Shown: positions 34,593-43,691 of the stretch, piece after piece
Layout: the number at the start of each line of letters is the position of its first letter
How positions within the stretch are numbered: position 1 is the first letter of the stretch
From: Mucilaginibacter gotjawali
GTDB lineage: Bacteria > Bacteroidota > Bacteroidia > Sphingobacteriales > Sphingobacteriaceae
NCBI RefSeq assembly: GCF_002355435.1
Contig: NZ_AP017313.1
Coordinates: 5,332,001-5,396,000, forward strand
Direction: 5' to 3'
Length of the DNA: 64,000 bases
Notes under the pieces: model-generated
Seen by the model: only the letters and a program-made list of their open reading frames with translations
The model's database searches: none
Told to the model about the DNA's origin: nothing
Position numbers and translations under genes: made by a program

Positions 34593-36392
34593 GGATTTAC
34601 GATTCAGTGGGATGTACACCGACACCAGCGTTCCTTTACCCACCCGGGAGTCGATCTCTACCTTGCCTTTTAAAAAATTGATCCGCGACCTCAGGTTGTT
34701 CAACCCTATACCCCAATAAGCCCCGGGGCCTGCGACCTCAAATCCTTTGCCATTATCCTCAATAGTTAAACTTATATTCTGTTCATCCCTTATCAACGAA
34801 ATATCAAGCCTGCTTGCATCGGCATGCTTCATTACGTTGTTTACGCATTCCTGCAAAACGCGGTACAAAATAATTTCGGTTGTTGCATCGAAGGGTTCAT
34901 CAAAGCCCCTGCTGAAAAGCTTGATGGCAATGGCATCGTTTTCAATGTTCTCAACAAATTGTTTAACTACTAAGGCAAGGCCGGTTTCATGAAGCGCCCA
35001 GGGCATCATATTATGTGATATCGTTCGTACCTCCCTGAAACCGTCATCAACCAGTTTGATTGCTTTCTCAAACCGCTTCTTTTGCGCCTCGTTTGCAAAA
35101 GGCAGCTCCCCGCCTATAACCGTTAAATTTATTTTGGCAGCCGTCATGGTCTGGCTTACGCTATCATGCAGGTCCTGTGCTATTCGTTTTCGCTCGCTTT
35201 CTTCCGTTTCAATGATCGCCTGCATGGCAATATTGCGTTGCTTTAGCTTTGTTTGTTTATAATAAATAAACCCTATAAAAAGCATTAACCCGATAATTAC
35301 AACTATACCGGTCATCCAATAGTTGCGTTTGGTTATCTCAAACTGCTGCTGAAGTACCTGGTCTTCTCTTTGTGTTATCTCGTATTTGGTTTGTAGTTCG
35401 TCGATAGTTTTTGATTGGCTGGTATTATTTAAAGCACTCAGCGCCATGTGCTTTTTTAAATATACAAGCGATTGCCTGTAATCCCCCTTTTGCTCATACA
35501 AATCAGCTATTTCATTTACAGCGCTGCTTTGCATGGCTCCATAACTTATTTTAGTGGCGTATTGCAAGCATTTTTGCAATGCATCCATTGATTGCGGGTA
35601 CAACTTTTTGCTTTTATATAATACACCCAGGTTAAAATAATTGATGGTGAGGGCCAGCGTATCGTTCAGTGATTTTTTAGTTTCGATGGTTTTTAAAATA
35701 TCCTGTGCCGATTCACTTTTCTGTTTTAAACTTCCCAAAACATCTTTCATAAAATTCTTGCTGAATGCTTCAGAGGTATTCTCTTTTGTTTTTTGAACAA
35801 AATCGAGCGAGTCGATGATGTCATAGGCCTGTTTGAAATAATTGAGTGCTTCGCGATAATTATGTTTGGCCTCGTATAACGCCCCGGCCTGGCTCAAAGC
35901 ATTTATCAGCTGCCGGTGTGCGCCGGTTATTGAAGAAATACCAATAACTATTTGATTTAAACGGATCGCTTTATCATAATTCTTCAATTGAGCATATGAC
36001 TTTGCCAGCTCCAAATATTCATCTGCTACCGAAGCCTGGTTTTTAACCGTACTCAGAATTGCGATCGCCCTATCAAAAAAATAGGCGGCAGAATCATATT
36101 TCGCTGTTAACTCAAATGTTTTCCCAATCGCCAGCAGTATTAAACCTGTAGCTTTTTTATCGCCCAAGCGGTCGGCAAGGCTTAATCCTTTACGGGCAAT
36201 TTCAAGGGTTTCCCCCGGATTCTTTCGCAATGGATGGCTTAAGAATGCCGTTGTGGCATTTAAACGTTTTTGGTAGGATGCATTACCAAAAATAATTTTC
36301 TTTAAACTATCACTATTTTGACCGGCGCACGAAATTGCAGATAAAAGAAAGCAGATAAAAAAAAGTATTTCATAGCCGGATGCGTGTTCCAT
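34587..36392 (-). CDS. TPR-containing sensor histidine kinase (HisKA_3 type)
   Basis: The 601-residue protein has an N-terminal signal sequence and then tetratricopeptide repeats in the region up to about residue 330 (for example YFNLGVLYKSKKLYPQSMDAL and EIADLYEQKGDYRQSLVYL). A membrane helix follows (WMTGIVVIIGLMLFIGFIYY). The kinase core comprises ERKRIAQDLHDSVSQTM with the phosphorylated His, and HATPase motifs ECVNNVMKHADASR, IEDNGKGF and GIGLNNLRSR. Periplasmic TPR sensors with HisKA_3 cores commonly pair with NarL-type regulators, and the convergent gene encodes one. Confidence 0.92.
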   Translation of the reverse strand: MEHASGYEILFFICFLLSAISCAGQNSDSLKKIIFGNASYQKRLNATTAFLSHPLRKNPGETLEIARKGLSLADRLGDKKATGLILLAIGKTFELTAKYDSAAYFFDRAIAILSTVKNQASVADEYLELAKSYAQLKNYDKAIRLNQIVIGISSITGAHRQLINALSQAGALYEAKHNYREALNYFKQAYDIIDSLDFVQKTKENTSEAFSKNFMKDVLGSLKQKSESAQDILKTIETKKSLNDTLALTINYFNLGVLYKSKKLYPQSMDALQKCLQYATKISYGAMQSSAVNEIADLYEQKGDYRQSLVYLKKHMALSALNNTSQSKTIDELQTKYEITQREDQVLQQQFEITKRNYWMTGIVVIIGLMLFIGFIYYKQTKLKQRNIAMQAIIETEESERKRIAQDLHDSVSQTMTAAKINLTVIGGELPFANEAQKKRFEKAIKLVDDGFREVRTISHNMMPWALHETGLALVVKQFVENIENDAIAIKLFSRGFDEPFDATTEIILYRVLQECVNNVMKHADASRLDISLIRDEQNISLTIEDNGKGFEVAGPGAYWGIGLNNLRSRINFLKGKVEIDSRVGKGTLVSVYIPLNRKSL

Positions 36393-36529
36393 GTTAAAGG
36401 TAGTAATTTCAACACTATTGGCAAAAGCCCCCTCTATCGTGCGTTATTAGGTTGAAAATCATCAAGCCAATTGCAAATTGTATTATCCCGGGAGGTACTG
36501 CCCCTATCGTTCGTATAAGGGGTTGTTTT

Positions 36530-36733
36530 TCAGAAAAATTGAATTTGAATAATTAAAATGGCCACCACGGATAATATTGCCAGGTAGAAATATACATTTT
36601 TACGCTGTTTCGCACTGATGATGTAGGGGATCTTTCCTGTGTTTCTTAGCTTACGGTATTTGAGCAAATACTTGCGTGATAATAGAATAAAGATAACGGG
36701 GATACAATAAATTAAATATTCTAAATTTTTCAT
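36530..36733 (-). CDS. Small two-helix membrane protein
   Basis: The 67-residue product has two hydrophobic segments (about residues 5-18 and 47-64) with a basic loop between (RKYLLKYRKLRNTGKI). It has its own ATG and no overlapping stronger frame. It lies 138 bp upstream of the kinase on the same strand and could belong to the same transcript. No family is recognised. Confidence 0.55.
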   Translation of the reverse strand: MKNLEYLIYCIPVIFILLSRKYLLKYRKLRNTGKIPYIISAKQRKNVYFYLAILSVVAILIIQIQFF

Positions 36734-36790
36734 ACGCCTTAACTTTAAATTCTTTACGGTACAATTTTATGGGCAGGCGCCCCGGCGAAC

Positions 36791-36810
36791 AATACAAAGC
36801 AGTTGGTATT
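36791..36810. promoter_or_regulatory. 20-bp near-palindrome beyond the kinase (site 2)
   Basis: AATACAAAGCAGTTGGTATT differs from the copy at 33886 by one base and keeps the outer AATAC/GTATT dyad. It lies in the divergent gap between the small membrane protein and the secreted protein gene at 37009, so it could control either or both. Confidence 0.5.
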
Positions 36811-37008
36811 TTTACAGGAGTAATGAAGCGTAAATTTACAGGCGCATGTTAAGTCAGATCGGGTGGTTAAAAAAGACTGTGAATGCATTTTTTTAACAGG
36901 TTGAATATCGTGTATTTTTTATACCGATTATGCATTACTATAAAAAATACGTAATTTAGAGTGACATTATCACGCGCGTTCTAACTCAAACTATGGCACT
37001 GTAAGCTA

Positions 37009-37857
37009 ATGAATTGCGGATTGAAAATATGGGGACTATTTTTTTTTATGATAACCCTGTATTTGGTTTTTCCGGGTGCGGCATTGGCACAAACCACTTT
37101 TGAGGATGCCCTCCAAAAAAAAACGGATTCATTACTCGCACCGGTTAAGGCTGAAAATACAAGAGACGAGCTTTTACCAAACAACGTGTTACAAAACCTG
37201 ATCTCGCCATCAGGCTGGGGAGGGTTTGGTACGTATATATTTGGCGGTATAGGCGGCGATTACCCGCAACCATATCGCACCAGGGCTGATTTGATAGCCT
37301 TTGGAGGTTTTTGTACGGGTAATCCTCAAAAAGCAGTAAACGTTGCATTAAGTATGAATATCACCAACGTGCATGAAGTGACGGATCTTTCGGGAAATAT
37401 TCAGATAAGCCGCCAAATTTTTACAGGCAGCAGCATCTCTGCGGGCGGGTTACAGTTGTTTGCCAACAAGCGACAATCAGATTCGCCGGGGTCAACATTT
37501 TATTTTGCATTTAGCCATGCCCTGCAATGGCTGCCATCGGCCACGCCGGGCAGCTCGAAGCTTACCTATACCATCGGAATTGGTAACGGGCGCTTTTATA
37601 CTAAAAGCGCCCTGGATATAAAGAATGGCAGGGGCAGGCATGGCACTGCGATATTTGGAAGCATATCCTACGAATTGATAAAAAATGTTAACTTTAATAC
37701 TGAATGGTCCGGCATAAATCTGGGGTGTTCATTGGGCATTAAACCCTTTAATAGTCCTTTAGCTGTTGGCATCGGTGTAACTGATTTAACAAGGTATGCC
37801 TCTGATAAAATAAATTCAACATTTTTAATATGCTACCCGCTATCGGTGGCAAGATAA
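37009..37857 (+). CDS. Secreted, probably outer-membrane, hypothetical protein
   Basis: The 282-residue protein has a signal peptide (LFFFMITLYLVFPGAALAQT) and a mature part rich in glycine and alternating hydrophobic residues (GWGGFGTYIFGGIGGDYPQPYRT, TFYFAFSHALQWL, KLTYTIGIGNGRFYT). This suggests beta strands, perhaps a small barrel. It starts a run of three secreted proteins, the next one only 4 bp downstream. No family is recognised; the divergent site at 36791 may regulate it. Confidence 0.7.
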   Translation: MNCGLKIWGLFFFMITLYLVFPGAALAQTTFEDALQKKTDSLLAPVKAENTRDELLPNNVLQNLISPSGWGGFGTYIFGGIGGDYPQPYRTRADLIAFGGFCTGNPQKAVNVALSMNITNVHEVTDLSGNIQISRQIFTGSSISAGGLQLFANKRQSDSPGSTFYFAFSHALQWLPSATPGSSKLTYTIGIGNGRFYTKSALDIKNGRGRHGTAIFGSISYELIKNVNFNTEWSGINLGCSLGIKPFNSPLAVGIGVTDLTRYASDKINSTFLICYPLSVAR

Positions 37858-37861
37858 TTGA

Positions 37862-38587
37862 ATGGCAATAGGGTATCTACACATACAAACAACAACAATA
37901 AATGGCAGTAAAAAATTACTGCTTATGTGGTTCTTTGTGTTAATTGCGTTCACTGCACCCTTGAATAGCGCAACAGCGCAGGCACGCAACTTATCCGACT
38001 GGAATGTACCCCCTCCCTTGCCTCCGGGTTCCTCAACTAAAGGAAATACTACGGGAAAGCCGGCAACGGCCAAATCAATTTTGCTCATTCCGGGTGATAT
38101 ACCGATACCCTCCCAGCCGGCGGCTCCTCCTGTAAAGATGCCGTACCTCGCCGCTATTGTTACGACATCGCCTTTTGCTGCTTCACCCGGCCAACCGTAC
38201 AAATTGAGTATTGACGTTGAAGGGCCTGATATTCCATTACCCGGCGCCCCGGATGCACCACCATTACCGCAACAAACAATGCAGGACAAACCGGCACCGG
38301 AGGTTATTGACCTGCCTGCTCCGCCCCCGCCTGATATGCCACCTTTGCCGCAACAGCCCGCATCTTCAGGACAAACAACGCCCGGAAAATTGCCGCTCCC
38401 TTTAATGCCGGAGGTGCTAAGTCTCCAATCTCCGTTGCTGCCGCCAGCAAGTGCGCCAATGTACTGGCCGACACCTGCTATACCTGGAAATGCCAGTATA
38501 CGACTAACGATAGCTGCCGGTGAAAAAAGTGTTAAAGGCAAACGCAAGGGTAAACATAGATTTAAAACCAAACCGCTCCGGATTTAA
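37862..38587 (+). CDS. Proline-rich secreted protein
   Basis: The 241-residue protein has a likely signal peptide (LLLMWFFVLIAFTAPLNSATAQA at about residues 19-41) and then a mature region about one quarter proline, in runs such as PPPLPPG and PAPPPPDMPPLP with repeated 'PLPQQ' units. The C-terminus is basic (KSVKGKRKGKHRFKTK). Such sequences often form extended polyproline II rods or cell-wall spanning linkers. It is almost certainly co-transcribed with the preceding gene. The opposite strand is open as a glycine-rich frame over nearly the same span, a shadow of the proline codons. Confidence 0.75.
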   Translation: MAIGYLHIQTTTINGSKKLLLMWFFVLIAFTAPLNSATAQARNLSDWNVPPPLPPGSSTKGNTTGKPATAKSILLIPGDIPIPSQPAAPPVKMPYLAAIVTTSPFAASPGQPYKLSIDVEGPDIPLPGAPDAPPLPQQTMQDKPAPEVIDLPAPPPPDMPPLPQQPASSGQTTPGKLPLPLMPEVLSLQSPLLPPASAPMYWPTPAIPGNASIRLTIAAGEKSVKGKRKGKHRFKTKPLRI

Positions 38588-38669
38588 TTCCGGCTGGCTT
38601 ATTCACAAACTCAAACTTCACCGGTACCAACATATCTGCCCTGCAGAAAACGATCAAAAGAAATAAAAA

Positions 38670-39470
38670 ATGAAATTTACGCCAACCAGAGTCAAACATA
38701 TCCTGCTTATAACCCTATCGGTTATAAGCGGTGTTGTTTGCGCACAGGTTAGGTTTAAAAAAGGCGACGAATTTCAGCGGCAGGTATTAACCAAATCAAA
38801 TTGCGTGCTGCAGCGCGGAAGCCAAACCTTGCATGTAAGTTCATTTTCCATCGTCACAAAAACTTATAGGGTTACGGAGGTATCCGATAAGGGAGCAACA
38901 ATTATCATTACAACTGATAAAATAATTGATACCATCAATGCAATGGACCAAAACCTGGTGTATAATTCGGATAAGGCCGCCGACCCTAATTCTGCCATCC
39001 AGGTGGGTTTGCAGAAAACATTAAATGCGCGGTCTGCCGTTATGGTAAATAATAAAGGAGAAATATTGAGCGTAAGAAATACTGTTGCTGTAAACGACAC
39101 ACTTTTATCCTTTGCCGGGATCCAGCCGGAGTATTTATCGCCTGGCGCCATGCTGCAATTTATGGCAGATTTCCCACTAAACCCCTCTGTCAAAAAAGGT
39201 TATTCATGGACGGACGCTACGCCGTTAAAAGAAACCAATTACACCATTTACGCCATCACCGGGCATACTACCACCATCACCCACAAAACTTCCATATTGG
39301 GAGGTAATATGAATAGCCGTATCAACGGATCTTTGTTAATAGATAATTTTACCGGGCTTATTTTAAAGCGATATGCGCAAAGTGTTTCAACCGGATACGA
39401 AATGGTTAACGGCATAGTTTACACTGCAACCCGCAGGACAGCTACAACCGAGGTAACCGTGAAAAAATAA
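38670..39470 (+). CDS. DUF6263-like secreted protein
   Basis: The 266-residue protein has a signal peptide (HILLITLSVISGVVCAQ) and then RFKKGDEFQRQVLTKSN. The alternation of beta strands in VTEVSDKGATIIITTDKI and TTRTLLSFAGIQ-like blocks resembles DUF6263 proteins, secreted Bacteroidota proteins of unknown role. The 82-bp gap from the proline-rich gene suggests the third member of the same transcript. Assignment is by resemblance and not certain. Confidence 0.65.
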   Translation: MKFTPTRVKHILLITLSVISGVVCAQVRFKKGDEFQRQVLTKSNCVLQRGSQTLHVSSFSIVTKTYRVTEVSDKGATIIITTDKIIDTINAMDQNLVYNSDKAADPNSAIQVGLQKTLNARSAVMVNNKGEILSVRNTVAVNDTLLSFAGIQPEYLSPGAMLQFMADFPLNPSVKKGYSWTDATPLKETNYTIYAITGHTTTITHKTSILGGNMNSRINGSLLIDNFTGLILKRYAQSVSTGYEMVNGIVYTATRRTATTEVTVKK

Positions 39471-39661
39471 AAAGGCAAACAAGCGCTAATTGCTTTTCCC
39501 CCGCAGACCTGTTAGTTAATTCACCTTCTTTTTTGACGAACAGCCCCATAGCTTTGACCACAGGGAACACCCTTCCGGTTTTTTCGCCCTAATATTGCAA
39601 CGTCATAACCGTTTGGTTGTCAATTTATTTAAGCTCAACAAGTACTCTTACAATTACTTCG

Positions 39662-40831
39662 ATGGAACGTATAAAAACCGAAAATACTACCCTGCTTACC
39701 GCTGAAAAAAAACCAGCACAGAAATTCAATTACATCAATCACCTCAAGGTATTAATGACCGTCCTGGTGGTGCTTCACCATTCATTTATTACCTACGGCG
39801 CACCGGGCAGCTGGTATTTTCAGCAAAAGACACACTTGCTGGGGGCGCTTTTCCCGATGACGGTTTTCGTAGCCACTAACCAGTCGTTTTTTATGGGCTT
39901 TTTCTTTTTCCTGTCGGCTTTGTTTATCGCTCCCTCTTACCAAAAAAAGGGCACTGCCAAATTTTTGGCCGACCGGCTGAAAAGACTGGGCATCCCGCTG
40001 GCATTTTATTCTTTGGTATTATCGCCCATACTAAATTATATCGTTGAACATTACGGATACGGACAGCATCACTCTTTTATGGAATATATGTCAGGCTACC
40101 ATCACTGGATCGATCTTGGGGTAATGTGGTTTGTAGCCGCGCTGCTTATTTTCAATTTGGTGTACCTGGCTTATAAAAATATCCCTGCGCTCAACTTCAA
40201 CATAAAACTCAATTTCCCTTCAAACAAACAGCTATTGATTGGGGGGTTGGCGCTGGGCTTTTTATCTTTTTTAGCCAGGCTTATCTGGCCCACAGGCTGG
40301 GTATTGGCTCCGCTTGGTTTTCAATTAGGATATTTTCCTCAATATATTGTCCTTTTCGTACTCGGTATTATCGCTTCAAACAACAACTGGCTTAACCAGT
40401 TGAATTTAAACCAGGGTAAGTTGATGAGGACCGGGGCTTTACTGATGGTGCTCCTGGTTTTGCCTGTCATATTTATCCTGTTTTTGATCCTGAAATTCCC
40501 GGGCAACTATTTCAATGGCGGCTGGAACCCCGTTGCCCTTTCCTACGCTTTATGGGAACAGATCGCCGGTGTAATGATTATGGCCGCTATGTTATGCATT
40601 GCCAAATTTAAATGGAACAGCGCCACCCCTTTTATGAACGGCTTATCTGCAAACGCTTTTGCGGTCTATATCTTTCACCCGCTTGTGCTGATCTCTTTAT
40701 CCCTGCTGGTAAAATCCTGGGATGTTAACCCGGTTATTAAATTAGCGGTAGTGGCCCCGGCTGCTGTTGCAGGGTCGTTTTTGCTGGCAGGCCTGCTCAG
40801 GAAGATTCCTTTTGTGAGGAGTGTTATTTAA
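39662..40831 (+). CDS. Acyltransferase 3 family membrane protein (OatA-like)
   Basis: The ATG at 39662 gives 389 residues; an upstream TTG lies in non-conserved sequence. The family signature is present near the N-terminus, INHLKVLMTVLVVLHHSFITYG (the catalytic His in the first helix), and about ten hydrophobic segments follow. Related proteins O-acetylate or O-acylate peptidoglycan, lipopolysaccharide or other glycans. The acceptor cannot be inferred from the flanking genes. Confidence 0.87.
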   Translation: MERIKTENTTLLTAEKKPAQKFNYINHLKVLMTVLVVLHHSFITYGAPGSWYFQQKTHLLGALFPMTVFVATNQSFFMGFFFFLSALFIAPSYQKKGTAKFLADRLKRLGIPLAFYSLVLSPILNYIVEHYGYGQHHSFMEYMSGYHHWIDLGVMWFVAALLIFNLVYLAYKNIPALNFNIKLNFPSNKQLLIGGLALGFLSFLARLIWPTGWVLAPLGFQLGYFPQYIVLFVLGIIASNNNWLNQLNLNQGKLMRTGALLMVLLVLPVIFILFLILKFPGNYFNGGWNPVALSYALWEQIAGVMIMAAMLCIAKFKWNSATPFMNGLSANAFAVYIFHPLVLISLSLLVKSWDVNPVIKLAVVAPAAVAGSFLLAGLLRKIPFVRSVI

Positions 40832-41015
40832 AGTGGTTTACCAGGCGCCCTTTCGTTTAATCTTTCGGCAAATTACAACATCCAACTTTCGGTCGGCATT
40901 ACTGGTTATCAGGAAATTCAAAAAAACAATTTCTTTGCTTTCATATAAATTTGCATTTTTATAGCGTAAACCATCAGGTTTGCATCGCATTAAAAAATCA
41001 TTATTAAATCAAAAA

Positions 41016-41825
41016 ATGGGCAAAGTAATTTTAGTGACCGGCGCTTCGTCCGGTATAGGTTTAGCGGTTGCAAATGCATTGCAGGCAAAAGGCCACACCG
41101 TTTATGGTTCATCACGCGATATTAAACGCCTCAGTTCCGTATCCTTTAAACCGATCCAACTGGATGTTACCGATGATGCTTCTGTAAACGCAGCTGTTGA
41201 TAAAATCATTAAAGCCGAAGGCAAAATTGACGTGCTGGTAAACAATGCCGGCAACGGTGTAACCGGCCCTGCTTATGCCATGCCGGTTGAATATGCCAAA
41301 AAACAATTCGAGGTTAACTTTTTTGGGGTGATCAGGGTGAGCAGCGCGGTGATCCCCAAAATGATAGAGGCTAAACAAGGCCTGGTGATCAATGTAAGCT
41401 CGCTGGCCGGCCTGTTTGGCTTGCCTTACCAGGGCTTGTACAGCGCCTCAAAATATGCTATCGAAGGATACTCGCAAAGTTTGCGGATGGAACTGCGCAA
41501 TACCGGCGTTAAAGTAACCCTTATCAACCCTGGCGACTTTAAAACCGACTTTACCGGCAGCCGCGAAAAGGTACCCTTCCCGCTTAAAAATGAGCAGCTT
41601 GAAAAAGAATTTACCACCGCTGTTGCCAGTATGGAGAAAGATGAAAGCGTAGGCGCCAATCCGGATGTGATCGGTAAAAAGATCTGCGAGATCGTTGATT
41701 CGTCGAGCCCTGCACCCCGTTACCTTATCGGCGCTTTTGGCCAAACTATTGCAGTAACGCTTAAGAAAGTATTGCCTAACGGTTTGTTCGAAAAATTAAT
41801 GAACGACCATTACGGGATAAAATAA
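41016..41825 (+). CDS. SDR family oxidoreductase
   Basis: With the ATG at 41016 the protein is 269 residues: MGKVILVTGASSGIG. The catalytic residues are Asn in VNNAGNG, Ser in NVSSLAGL and YSASKYA (Tyr and Lys), a classical SDR. A TTG 12 codons upstream is not favoured. The C-terminus is longer than in minimal SDRs (PRYLIGAFGQTIAV...), similar to retinol-dehydrogenase-like members. Cofactor preference and substrate cannot be determined. Confidence 0.9.
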   Translation: MGKVILVTGASSGIGLAVANALQAKGHTVYGSSRDIKRLSSVSFKPIQLDVTDDASVNAAVDKIIKAEGKIDVLVNNAGNGVTGPAYAMPVEYAKKQFEVNFFGVIRVSSAVIPKMIEAKQGLVINVSSLAGLFGLPYQGLYSASKYAIEGYSQSLRMELRNTGVKVTLINPGDFKTDFTGSREKVPFPLKNEQLEKEFTTAVASMEKDESVGANPDVIGKKICEIVDSSSPAPRYLIGAFGQTIAVTLKKVLPNGLFEKLMNDHYGIK

Positions 41826-41838
41826 CCTTCATTTACAG

Positions 41839-41867
41839 ACTTACGAAGTTTTGAAAACTTCGTAAGT
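41839..41867. terminator. Bidirectional terminator between convergent genes
   Basis: ACTTACGAAGTTTT and AAAACTTCGTAAGT form a 14-bp inverted repeat around a single base. The T- and A-rich inner ends mean both strands carry poly-U-like ends in the stem. It lies midway between the SDR stop (41825) and the leftward gene stop (41879). Confidence 0.7.
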
Positions 41868-41878
41868 TTAATTCGATT

Positions 41879-42199
41879 CTATTTCTTCCCCTCCAAATAT
41901 TTATAATGCAATTGCTTCAATGTTTCAGTTGAAGCTTCATCAGCGGAGATGCCATATCCGGAAACCAATATCCCCTTTAAGCCTGAAGGATGAGCAAGCG
42001 CATAAACGGTAGCCTCATCTGCCGGATCGGATGCGCCTTCATAACGGTAAAGGTCGACGATTTCAAATTCATCGGCTGGGTAGCCATGCTCCCCGGCAAA
42101 CAAATGGTTTTCCTTTAAATTGAGGTCTAAAGTATATCCCTGCTTTTTAAGCTGTTCAATCGCTTCGGTTACAGTGCCGTAATGGAATTGCTGTTTCAT
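41879..42199 (-). CDS. Small hypothetical protein (sometimes named phosphoribosylpyrophosphate synthetase)
   Basis: The 106-residue product begins MKQQFHYGTVTEAIEQLKKQGYTLDLNL and contains an acidic region EFEIVDLYRYEGASDPADE. Related small proteins in Mucilaginibacter-like genomes are sometimes labelled phosphoribosylpyrophosphate synthetase, but none of the PRPP synthetase motifs is visible, so that label is not accepted. It may bind nucleotides or act as a small regulator. No signal peptide is present. Confidence 0.6.
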   Translation of the reverse strand: MKQQFHYGTVTEAIEQLKKQGYTLDLNLKENHLFAGEHGYPADEFEIVDLYRYEGASDPADEATVYALAHPSGLKGILVSGYGISADEASTETLKQLHYKYLEGKK

Positions 42200-42290
42200 A
42201 TCGGTAGGTTTTGAGCTATCCGATAAAATTAGGGAATAAATGCCGGATGCGGATTATTTTCTCAATTTATCCGCTGTCTTCCTTTAATCC

Positions 42291-42647
42291 TCATTCCCCT
42301 TCGTAGATCACTCCCGACGACGCCGTTTCATTCAACTCAACCCTTTTTAATGCGGGAATGAGCGGTTTAACCTGATTCCACAGCCACACGGCCAGTATTT
42401 CGCTGGTCGGGTTTTCAAGGCCGGGAATATCGTTCAGGCAATTATGATCCAGCCGGTCAATAATGGGTTTGATCAGCCTTTTCAAATCGCCGTAATCAAT
42501 TACCCAGCCTTCATTGGGCAGCAACGGGCCATCTATAAAAACAGTCAGCTGGTAAGTATGCCCGTGCATGTTTTTGCACTTGTGCCCTTCGGGTACATTA
42601 GGTAAAAAGTGGGCCGAATCAAATATAAATTTCTTGTAAATCAACAT
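42291..42647 (-). CDS. queD: 6-carboxytetrahydropterin synthase-like protein (QueD/PTPS)
   Basis: The ATG at 42647 gives 118 residues: MLIYKKFIFDSAHFLPNVPEGHKCKNMHGHTYQL. The zinc-binding histidines are in FDSAHFL and in MHGHTYQ, and the catalytic Cys is in HKCKNMHGH. DHNCLNDIPGLENPTSEILAVWLW follows, with the conserved glutamate and NPT motif. An upstream in-frame extension of 35 residues overlaps the methyltransferase gene and is rejected. The enzyme belongs to queuosine precursor synthesis; the other que genes are not adjacent here. Confidence 0.93.
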   Translation of the reverse strand: MLIYKKFIFDSAHFLPNVPEGHKCKNMHGHTYQLTVFIDGPLLPNEGWVIDYGDLKRLIKPIIDRLDHNCLNDIPGLENPTSEILAVWLWNQVKPLIPALKRVELNETASSGVIYEGE

Positions 42648-42730
42648 AGGCGGCAAAGGTGCGGCATTTGTGTGTTTATAAAAATGACGGAGATCAGTTT
42701 TTTTGACTGCTCTTTCCGAATAACGTTTGC

Positions 42731-43342
42731 TCACACCTTTTGCAAACACCATGTCGTCATGCAGCGCATATTTTGCACGTTGGTGGTTTTAATGGGTTCC
42801 ATCAGCCGGGCGTTTAGGGCGACGGTATAATTCAGCAGCATTTTTTCGTTCACCAGGAAACGTTCGGAGCCGTCGGGTAAAAGGTAACGCCCAAGGCCGG
42901 TAGGCAATACCAGGTTTTCGAGGCCGATGTCAGATGCCAGGCGGGCAAATAAATAACCGCCCGGTTTTAACACCCGCCACATCGAATGCAGCATGCTTTC
43001 AAAGTGTTCCTCGCTATGGGCAAAATGCAGTACCGCGCTGCTGATCACCAGGTCGAAACTCTCATCGGCAAACGGCAACGCTTCTGCCGGGGCCACTACG
43101 AAATTACTTAATGGATTAGCCGGCGCAAGGTTTTGTGAAAGCTTTTTTACTGCTTCAACAGCTTCGGGATTTGGGTCGACCCCGTAAACTGAGTAGCCGT
43201 TTCGTAAAAAATAAACCAGGTTGCGCCCGCCCCCGCAGCCGGCATCCAAAATAGTATAACAGTTATCGTAGGTGCCCTTTAGCAACTGGTCGAACAGGTA
43301 GATATCAATATTGCCGAAAAGCTGCTGCAGGTTATCTTTCAT
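42731..43342 (-). CDS. Class I SAM-dependent methyltransferase
   Basis: The 203-residue protein has the SAM-binding ILDAGCGGGRNLVYF motif (G-x-G-x-G) near residue 35, then YGVDPNPEAVEA for the acidic loop and FDLVISSAVLHFAHS for motif IV. This is the Methyltransf_11 pattern. Target could be a small molecule or tRNA; the nearby queD gives only a weak hint. The ends are clear, with start at 43342 and stop at 42731. Confidence 0.88.
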   Translation of the reverse strand: MKDNLQQLFGNIDIYLFDQLLKGTYDNCYTILDAGCGGGRNLVYFLRNGYSVYGVDPNPEAVEAVKKLSQNLAPANPLSNFVVAPAEALPFADESFDLVISSAVLHFAHSEEHFESMLHSMWRVLKPGGYLFARLASDIGLENLVLPTGLGRYLLPDGSERFLVNEKMLLNYTVALNARLMEPIKTTNVQNMRCMTTWCLQKV

Positions 43343-43691
43343 GGTGTTACTAATGGCTAAATTAGTGGTTTGTTTGCAAAATTCGCTATATCAATATTTT
43401 TTCGCGGCGATGTTACGGGTCGGTGAGTTATTGGCTCCTATCACGAAGGCTAATCGCCAGGAGTGCCGCCGACAGCCTGCTGCCAGATAAGCAGGTGCAC
43501 CTGAACCACCGACACGGATGAATACACCCGGGACACCTGGTACACTAATAATTTCTGTAATTTACTTGGATTTTTAAAGAAAAAAATGTATAAAAAACTC
43601 GCTTTATTTCCCGATGCCGCGAGTTTGTAACTTGTGGTTGTGCATTGCTGCGGTTTTCAACCGCCAAAGAAATGCGGTATGGGGAGTTCGC
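43343..43691. other. Intergenic region left of the repeat array
   Basis: No gene is apparent. The part 43400-43560 has GC-rich inverted words (for example GCCTGCTG...CAGGTGCACCTG) and no open frame. The part 43616-43675 is a copy of the CGCGAGTTT repeat listed separately, and the tandem array starts just after. Confidence 0.45.
43616..43675. repeat. CGCGAGTTT-type REP-like element, copy 1
   Basis: The element starts GCCGCGAGTTTG, passes through GCATTGCTGCGGTTTTCAACC and ends at AGAAATGC. Over about 60 bp it matches the left half of the element at 46624 with a few substitutions. It contains a small hairpin (CGGTTTTCAACCG). Here only the half element is present, beside the tandem array. Confidence 0.6.

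Noticed and set aside
37840..38571. Long glycine-rich frame on the minus strand
   Set aside because: It is the reverse of proline codons of the plus-strand secreted gene, lacks a signal peptide, and overlaps the neighbouring gene end.
41879..42199. Phosphoribosylpyrophosphate synthetase
   Set aside because: The 106-residue product lacks the PRPP-binding loop and metal-binding motifs; the name is probably a legacy label.
42648..42752. N-terminal extension of QueD
   Set aside because: It overlaps the methyltransferase gene and is outside the family's conserved length.
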